64,000 bases of DNA. It comes from Candidatus Thiothrix putei. Lineage in GTDB: Bacteria > Pseudomonadota > Gammaproteobacteria > Thiotrichales > Thiotrichaceae. Each line of letters starts with the position of its first letter. Within the stretch, counting starts at the first letter, position 1. The notes beneath the pieces are model-generated. The model was not told the DNA's origin and did no database searches. It worked only from the letters and a program-made list of their open reading frames with translations. Shown here one piece after another: positions 58,327-64,000 of this stretch. The position numbers were made by a program, and so were the translations under genes. Where the stretch lies: the NCBI GenBank assembly GCA_029972225.1, contig CP124756.1:2214001-2278000 (forward strand), written 5' to 3'.

Positions 58327-59889
58327 CTAAGCCCCTTGTTCCCATTCAAACCCGACCAAATTCCGCGCCTGTTCGCTAAATTCCATCCCCAGCAGCATAA
58401 TCTGGTGTTGCCCATCCCGATACGGCGCGGCGTAATCCTTTTCCTTGATTTGCTGCATCGCGCTACCGTCGCCTTCTATACCCTTGACCATTTTAAATTC
58501 GATGATGTAAACCTGCCGCAAACCATCGGGGCGGACAAAACGAATCGCCATATCAATCCGCCCCTGATTGTTGCTGACTTCCACCTGTGTTTCCATGCCC
58601 AGCGCACACAAAAAGGCGTAGATCACCGCCGCATAATAGCCTTCGTATTGCGCAATCGGGTTGTTGTTGTAGTTTTCGTAAGCGATATTCGCAAACAGGC
58701 TGCGGATATGTTGTTCAAACGCGGGCAAATCACTCTGATACAAGGCATCGCGCACCGTACCTAATGAGTGAGAGGTATCGGTGAGGTAATTGTCCAAAAA
58801 GTAGCTCATTAAGCTGTAGCGCACTTCAAGGTTGGGGTAAGTCAGCAAGTAATCCGGCGCTCGCCCTTCACCATTGTTTATCTCCTGTTTGATGGTCAGA
58901 TAGCCGGTCTGGAACAGCAACGTCTCGATATTCAGACGATCCACGTCAAAATCGCCCAGTTTTTTGTAATCCATGCGCACCGCTTCGAGGTCGGGCAAAT
59001 GGAAACGCCGTTTTTTCAGCACATCGACCAGAAACGTGGGCGAACCTGTTTCAAACCAATGCGGCAGGTATTTTTTACCTTTATCCAAAAACAGCAGCAC
59101 ATCAAACGGGTTGTAAACGCGCTCACCCAGCCAACCATAGCCGTTGTACCAACGTTTCATCGTGGGCAAATCGACATCTTGCAAGTAATCGGCGAAGGTG
59201 TGTTCCAACTCAGTTTGGGTGTAGCCGCACAGGGCGCTGTAACGCGCATCAATGGTAATGTCGTTAAGGTTATTCAAGCCGCTGAATAGCGAAACTTTGG
59301 AGAATTTACTAACCCCCGTGAGGAGTGCGAAACGGATACTGGCATCGTTATCCTTGATGACCGAATACAGGTTGCGCAAGCCATTACGCATCTCAACCGC
59401 CACGGCGCTGTTGGTAATATTGTCGAGGATCGGCTTGTCGTATTCATCGACCAACACGACCACGTTGCGCCCGTACTTGGCTTTGGCAGCGAGGATAAGG
59501 TCGCTAAAGCAACTGGTCACGTCTTCCTGATCAGGGCATTGGATACCCAGCCGCTCTTGGTTGACCCGCAGGATATGCCGGATGCGCCGTTCCAATTCCG
59601 CACGACTGGCTAATTCCCCCGCCCCGAAACTGATGGCAATCACGGGGTATGACACCGACCAATCCCAATGCGGGTGGATGTGCAGACCGCGAAATAGCAC
59701 TTCATTGCCTTGAAACAATTGGTAGAGGGTATCGACCAGCAGTGATTTGCCGAAGCGGCGCGGGCGGGAGAGAAAGTAATACGTGCCGGATTCGACTAAC
59801 TGTTGCACATACGGGGTTTTATCGACGTAAACGCAATCATCATCCCTGATTTTTTGCAGGGTGCTCACCCCAATCGGTAGTTTTTTCAT
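58327..59889 (-). CDS. AAA-ATPase_like / PD-(D/E)XK protein, downstream copy
   Basis: 520 aa from the ATG at 59889, which overlaps the stop of the upstream copy (ATGA); the open frame reaches 59904. N-terminal AAA-ATPase_like domain: RPRRFGKSL (Walker A, residues 42-50) and VVVLVDEYDKP (Walker B, 143-153). C-terminal nuclease-like domain: GRIDMAIRF (Asp446) and YIIEFK (Glu464, Lys466), a PD-(D/E)XK pattern. These proteins are widespread in multicopy families of unclear function, suspected in defence. The last 312 codons or so match the neighbour at the nucleotide level; the first 190 codons diverge. Confidence 0.85.
   Translation of the reverse strand: MKKLPIGVSTLQKIRDDDCVYVDKTPYVQQLVESGTYYFLSRPRRFGKSLLVDTLYQLFQGNEVLFRGLHIHPHWDWSVSYPVIAISFGAGELASRAELERRIRHILRVNQERLGIQCPDQEDVTSCFSDLILAAKAKYGRNVVVLVDEYDKPILDNITNSAVAVEMRNGLRNLYSVIKDNDASIRFALLTGVSKFSKVSLFSGLNNLNDITIDARYSALCGYTQTELEHTFADYLQDVDLPTMKRWYNGYGWLGERVYNPFDVLLFLDKGKKYLPHWFETGSPTFLVDVLKKRRFHLPDLEAVRMDYKKLGDFDVDRLNIETLLFQTGYLTIKQEINNGEGRAPDYLLTYPNLEVRYSLMSYFLDNYLTDTSHSLGTVRDALYQSDLPAFEQHIRSLFANIAYENYNNNPIAQYEGYYAAVIYAFLCALGMETQVEVSNNQGRIDMAIRFVRPDGLRQVYIIEFKMVKGIEGDGSAMQQIKEKDYAAPYRDGQHQIMLLGMEFSEQARNLVGFEWEQGA
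58379..59322. repeat. 944-bp direct repeat, copy 1
   Basis: No difference from 59938-60881 was seen on line-by-line reading. Covers the C-terminal two thirds of the downstream AAA gene. The edges are sharp: single-base difference at 58378 and clear divergence from 59323. Confidence 0.93.
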
Positions 59890-61451
59890 GTTGCAGACTC
59901 CCACTCAAAACCAACCAGATTACGCGCCTGTTCGCTGAATTCCATCCCCAGCAGCATAATCTGGTGTTGCCCATCCCGATACGGCGCGGCGTAATCCTTT
60001 TCCTTGATTTGCTGCATCGCGCTACCGTCGCCTTCTATACCCTTGACCATTTTAAATTCGATGATGTAAACCTGCCGCAAACCATCGGGGCGGACAAAAC
60101 GAATCGCCATATCAATCCGCCCCTGATTGTTGCTGACTTCCACCTGTGTTTCCATGCCCAGCGCACACAAAAAGGCGTAGATCACCGCCGCATAATAGCC
60201 TTCGTATTGCGCAATCGGGTTGTTGTTGTAGTTTTCGTAAGCGATATTCGCAAACAGGCTGCGGATATGTTGTTCAAACGCGGGCAAATCACTCTGATAC
60301 AAGGCATCGCGCACCGTACCTAATGAGTGAGAGGTATCGGTGAGGTAATTGTCCAAAAAGTAGCTCATTAAGCTGTAGCGCACTTCAAGGTTGGGGTAAG
60401 TCAGCAAGTAATCCGGCGCTCGCCCTTCACCATTGTTTATCTCCTGTTTGATGGTCAGATAGCCGGTCTGGAACAGCAACGTCTCGATATTCAGACGATC
60501 CACGTCAAAATCGCCCAGTTTTTTGTAATCCATGCGCACCGCTTCGAGGTCGGGCAAATGGAAACGCCGTTTTTTCAGCACATCGACCAGAAACGTGGGC
60601 GAACCTGTTTCAAACCAATGCGGCAGGTATTTTTTACCTTTATCCAAAAACAGCAGCACATCAAACGGGTTGTAAACGCGCTCACCCAGCCAACCATAGC
60701 CGTTGTACCAACGTTTCATCGTGGGCAAATCGACATCTTGCAAGTAATCGGCGAAGGTGTGTTCCAACTCAGTTTGGGTGTAGCCGCACAGGGCGCTGTA
60801 ACGCGCATCAATGGTAATGTCGTTAAGGTTATTCAAGCCGCTGAATAGCGAAACTTTGGAGAATTTACTAACCCCCGTGAGCAAAACAAAGCGGATATTG
60901 GCATCTTGCCCTTTAATCACCGAATAAAAGCTGCGCAAGGTATTACGCATTTCAGTGGCAATTGCGGTAGAACTTTCAATACTGTCCAGAATGGGCTTGT
61001 CGTATTCGTCAATCAGTATCACCACATTACGCCCGTATTTGGCTTTAGCAGCGCGGATGATGTCGCTAAAACAACTGGTTATATCGTCAGAATCGGGGCA
61101 TTGAATGCCTAACTGCTCTTGGTTAATCCGCAGGATATGCTGGATATGCCGTTCCAGCCCCGCGCGACTGGTGAAGTCCCCAGACGCAAAGTTGAGGTTG
61201 ATGACCGGATATGACACCGACCAGTCCCAATGCGGGTGGATGTGTAAGCCGCGAAACAATGCCTCATTGCCTTGAAATAATTGGTAGAGAGTATCGACCA
61301 GCAGCGATTTGCCGAAGCGGCGCGGGCGGGAGAGAAAGAAATATTTGCCCGATTCGACCAGTTGCCGGACATAGGGGGTCTTGTCCACGTAGAGGTAGTT
61401 GTCGTAGACAAAATCAGCAAGGGTGCTAATGCCAACCGGTAGTCTTTTCAT
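59886..61451 (-). CDS. AAA-ATPase_like / PD-(D/E)XK protein, upstream copy
   Basis: 521 aa; aaggaacgaaaATG gives a clear ribosome site. Same domains as the downstream copy: RPRRFGKSL and VVILIDEYDKP, then GRIDMAIRF and YIIEFK. Differences are confined to the N-terminal 190 residues and the last three residues (SAT versus QGA). It heads the tightly overlapping four-gene set and lies 171 bases after the DNA methyltransferase gene. Confidence 0.85.
   Translation of the reverse strand: MKRLPVGISTLADFVYDNYLYVDKTPYVRQLVESGKYFFLSRPRRFGKSLLVDTLYQLFQGNEALFRGLHIHPHWDWSVSYPVINLNFASGDFTSRAGLERHIQHILRINQEQLGIQCPDSDDITSCFSDIIRAAKAKYGRNVVILIDEYDKPILDSIESSTAIATEMRNTLRSFYSVIKGQDANIRFVLLTGVSKFSKVSLFSGLNNLNDITIDARYSALCGYTQTELEHTFADYLQDVDLPTMKRWYNGYGWLGERVYNPFDVLLFLDKGKKYLPHWFETGSPTFLVDVLKKRRFHLPDLEAVRMDYKKLGDFDVDRLNIETLLFQTGYLTIKQEINNGEGRAPDYLLTYPNLEVRYSLMSYFLDNYLTDTSHSLGTVRDALYQSDLPAFEQHIRSLFANIAYENYNNNPIAQYEGYYAAVIYAFLCALGMETQVEVSNNQGRIDMAIRFVRPDGLRQVYIIEFKMVKGIEGDGSAMQQIKEKDYAAPYRDGQHQIMLLGMEFSEQARNLVGFEWESAT
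59938..60881. repeat. 944-bp direct repeat, copy 2
   Basis: Partner of 58379-59322, offset 1559 bases. Covers the C-terminal two thirds of the upstream AAA gene. Confidence 0.93.
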
Positions 61452-61519
61452 TTTCGTTCCTTGTGCTGTTATTCAGCGGCTGCGCCGCTTATCCCCGCAC
61501 CCAGCCGCTTTCAGCGTCG

Positions 61520-61580
61520 TCCCTCAAGGGGCGAGGGGCTAAGAAGGTTCTTTTCTTGTTCCCCCTCGCCCCTTGAGGGA
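61520..61580. repeat. GC-rich hairpin repeat between methyltransferase and AAA gene
   Basis: 19-bp perfect stem (tccctcaaggggcgagggg at 61520-61538 pairing with 61562-61580) and a 23-nt loop, followed by gagggggctagggggtgagggg. It resembles the segment inside pabB at 3108-3140, so it looks like a dispersed repeat. It could also act as a transcript hairpin between the methyltransferase and the downstream genes. Confidence 0.8.
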
Positions 61581-61622
61581 GAGGGGGCTAGGGGGTGAGG
61601 GGTTCTTCTACGTCATTATACG

Positions 61623-64000
61623 TCATCCCCGCGCTTTCTCCTTGGCGATCATCTCCTCATACAACGTGAACAAATACTCCAGCCGTTCTTCGTCGTTGGT
61701 GAAGGGTTTGGCGCGGTAGCATTGTTCGATGGCGATGTCCATGTCTTGGTGGGCTTGGCGCAGACCGGCGGGCATTTTGTCGGGGTCGTAGAGTTGCGCC
61801 ATCGTCTTTTCGGGGTGTTTTTCGCGCTCATCCAAGACGCGGAAGACGTGATCTTCCAGCTTCTCTTTTTGCTTTGCCGAAATATCAGGAAACGGAAACG
61901 TGTTATAACAAAGCACTGATGAATAACTAATATCTTCTCTCATTCGTCCACCAACAGTACGCACCCAAACCATGTGCATTCTTGATGAAATGATAGAAAA
62001 AATATGTGTTGGTGGCTCATACAAAACCATCGCTTTATTTGAAATAACAACGTTTTTTTCTAAAAAGCCTATGGGGATATATTCCCTTCTTTCTGATGAA
62101 ACGCTTGGAATGATTAACGATTTTTTATTTTGGTAACGTATCTCACCAAACAAATGAGGTGTTTCAGCTAAAAGGGCTGTAGATGATTTTTTGCTTTTCA
62201 ATCTTGTTTCTCTTACAGAAAGCATCCTTTTTCTTATGAACTCAATAGATTTCGCTTGAGAAAGTGATTCATCTGTTATCCACAAACAAAATCTTTTTAA
62301 ACCTCTTATGTATTCACTTGCTCCCATAAATGGTTTAATCATTTCCTTGACTTCAGGATTCAGCGAAAGCAATTTATTTTTCTCAACATCATCCAATAAT
62401 AAAAATCCTCCATCAACAGGCTTGCTGCCATAAGTCATTACAGGAAAATTTGATATAGGCAGATTTTTCTTAGATACAATTTGATTTTTACTTTTTATTA
62501 AATAAGGGCTTATATTATTTGCTTCGGAACAAATCCCATTCGTAAATAAGAACTTTTGTTTTAATGATGTTTTTCTAAGTCCGACAATAACACAGGTAAC
62601 ACCAGCATTGCCTTTTGCATTATTAGTCCAGTTAAATGATTGATGTGCAAAAAATATTTCAATATCAAGAGAAAAAACAGGACTCCATAATAGTACAACC
62701 TGCTCACCTTGAACTATAGAGTTTGTAGATACAAATGCAGATCTAGTACTAGCATTGCTAATAAATTTAGATGCCAATAAAAACCAACAGGCAATATAAT
62801 CTAGGTTCTTATAATTTTTTATTCCTTTAAAAACGGTTGCCATATCTTCTTTTTGTTCGGCAGATTGCATACTTGAGCCGAGGTAGGGGGGGTTGCCGAG
62901 GATGTAGGTTTCGTGGGCGGGGTCTTTGGGGCAGACGGTTTCCCAGTTGAGGCGAGTGGCGTTGCCGCAAACGATGTTGCCGCCGCTTTGCAACGGCAGC
63001 GTAGGCTTGGCATCGCCGAAGACTTCGCGGAATGCCATGTTCATTTGGTGTTCCGCCAACCACAGGGAGAGCTTGGCGGTTTCGTGCGCGAAATCGTCCA
63101 ATTCGATCCCGTAGAATTGCGTCAAACGGATGCCGGATTTTGCGGTTTTCCACTTGGTATTTAACGCCTGCAATTCGCGGAAAATCGCAATCTCCAGCTT
63201 GCACAATTCCTTATACGCAATGATCAGGAAATTCCCCGACCCGCACGCCGGATCAAAAATCCGCAAGTGATACAACCGATCCAGCAATTTAACCAGCTTG
63301 CCCTCATTGCCCGCAGCCTTCCCCAATTCCTCCGCCAATTCATTCAAAAACAGCGGTTCTATCACCTTCATGATATTCACCACCGAGGTGTAGTGCATTC
63401 CCATGTGGCTACGCTGCTCATCATGCACCACCGCCTGAATCATCGAGCCGAAAATATCGGGATTAATCGCTTTCCAATTCAACGCCCCGCATTCCAAAAT
63501 CAGCTTGCGCGATTTGGCACTGAATTGCGGAACCGGATAATCCTTTTCAAACAAGCCGCCATTCACATACGGAAACGCCTGCAAAAACGCCGGAAATTCG
63601 CCGCGTTCCCGCAACGCCAATACCCGAAACAGCTTGTGTAAATAATTCGATAAATCGCTGCCATCGTCCGCCGTGTGCGACCCCACCGCATTGGTAAACT
63701 GGTTATCGCTAAAAATGCCGGTATCTTCCGCGAAAAAGCAAAACAATAAGCGCGATAAAAACAGATTCAAGGCATGGCGATCAAACGCCTTATTATCCGC
63801 ATGAATCAAATCATACAAACGCCCCATGCGCTCCGCTGCTTTCACATCCGCCGGATTTTCGCTTTGGAATTGCTGTTTCTCCATCCCCGCCCAGGGCAAA
63901 AAGAAATCAAAATGCTTGGGCAAATCCACCAGTTCAATATCCAGCGTATCCTGCGTTTTGGTATCCACTGCCACCAAATGCTGCATAGTGGTCGCGATTA
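61623..64000 (-). CDS. MmeI/YeeA-like N6-adenine DNA methyltransferase, N-terminus outside window
   Basis: At least 791 codons; the frame runs off the window edge (first ATG at 63986 is preceded by in-frame IATT), so the N-terminus, where MmeI-type enzymes carry their nuclease motif, is not visible. Numbering from that ATG, SAM motif DPACGSGNF lies at 245-253 and the catalytic NPPY at 365-368 (ILGNPPYLGSSMQ). Residues about 375-700 are the target recognition region and are clearly AT-richer than the flanks. It modifies adenine in a specific DNA site; either a stand-alone type IIG enzyme or the modification part of the downstream module. Confidence 0.87.
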   Translation of the reverse strand, partial: IATTMQHLVAVDTKTQDTLDIELVDLPKHFDFFLPWAGMEKQQFQSENPADVKAAERMGRLYDLIHADNKAFDRHALNLFLSRLLFCFFAEDTGIFSDNQFTNAVGSHTADDGSDLSNYLHKLFRVLALRERGEFPAFLQAFPYVNGGLFEKDYPVPQFSAKSRKLILECGALNWKAINPDIFGSMIQAVVHDEQRSHMGMHYTSVVNIMKVIEPLFLNELAEELGKAAGNEGKLVKLLDRLYHLRIFDPACGSGNFLIIAYKELCKLEIAIFRELQALNTKWKTAKSGIRLTQFYGIELDDFAHETAKLSLWLAEHQMNMAFREVFGDAKPTLPLQSGGNIVCGNATRLNWETVCPKDPAHETYILGNPPYLGSSMQSAEQKEDMATVFKGIKNYKNLDYIACWFLLASKFISNASTRSAFVSTNSIVQGEQVVLLWSPVFSLDIEIFFAHQSFNWTNNAKGNAGVTCVIVGLRKTSLKQKFLFTNGICSEANNISPYLIKSKNQIVSKKNLPISNFPVMTYGSKPVDGGFLLLDDVEKNKLLSLNPEVKEMIKPFMGASEYIRGLKRFCLWITDESLSQAKSIEFIRKRMLSVRETRLKSKKSSTALLAETPHLFGEIRYQNKKSLIIPSVSSERREYIPIGFLEKNVVISNKAMVLYEPPTHIFSIISSRMHMVWVRTVGGRMREDISYSSVLCYNTFPFPDISAKQKEKLEDHVFRVLDEREKHPEKTMAQLYDPDKMPAGLRQAHQDMDIAIEQCYRAKPFTNDEERLEYLFTLYEEMIAKEKARG

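Overview
The window reads as a chromosome segment of a gammaproteobacterium. The evidence is housekeeping genes in familiar gammaproteobacterial orders (fabD-fabG-acpP-fabF, pabC-mltG-tmk-holB-pilZ, spoVR-DUF444-prkA), LptE next to LeuS, RlmKL, and a dif-type XerCD site close to the E. coli consensus. Gene content and style fit a Thiothrix-like member of the Thiotrichales; that name is an inference, not something the sequence proves.

Layout. 1-8067: fatty-acid synthesis genes run into folate (pabB, pabC), cell-wall (mltG), thymidylate kinase, DNA polymerase delta-prime and a PilZ protein, all on + and mostly overlapping. 8077-11182: a roughly 3-kb rolling-circle (HUH Rep) element integrated at the chromosome dimer resolution site, with an intact dif at 11155-11182 and a half-degenerate dif at 8118-8145 inside a 58-bp direct repeat. 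GGGNAGGG (KOPS-like) octamers point at this site from both sides, so the replication terminus probably lies here. 11248-33102: core genes (SDR, FmdB, two small outer-membrane barrels, aspS, a transferred DUF3987-type gene, rlmKL, garR-like, lptE, leuS, tex) and a two-gene RND efflux operon.

33403-39981: a giant CheB-CheR-coiled coil-PAS-histidine kinase gene broken by two insertion sequences (IS630 family and an ISKra4-like element, both with clean target duplications), two frameshifts and a stop codon. Its translationally coupled FixJ-type response regulator is intact. 39996-44771: spoVR-DUF444-prkA stress operon. 45156-48931: SCP2-like periplasmic protein, creD and two methyltransferases. 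49039-54720: a lipid-modification operon (FAD oxidoreductase, DUF1365, cyclopropane synthase, GPH-type transporter, DUF3833 lipoprotein, chalcone isomerase-like protein).

54707-64000 (minus strand) is the accessory region of most interest. It holds an MmeI/YeeA-like N6-adenine DNA methyltransferase, two tandem AAA-ATPase_like/PD-(D/E)XK proteins, an ASCH-domain SF2 helicase and a GIY-YIG (T5orf172-like) nuclease. The last four genes overlap or are separated by 3 bp, so they look like one co-translated defence or restriction module. The two AAA genes share a 944-bp stretch with no difference seen, which indicates very recent duplication or gene conversion, and the methyltransferase carries an AT-rich specificity region. 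All comparisons were made by reading the sequence; no searches were run.
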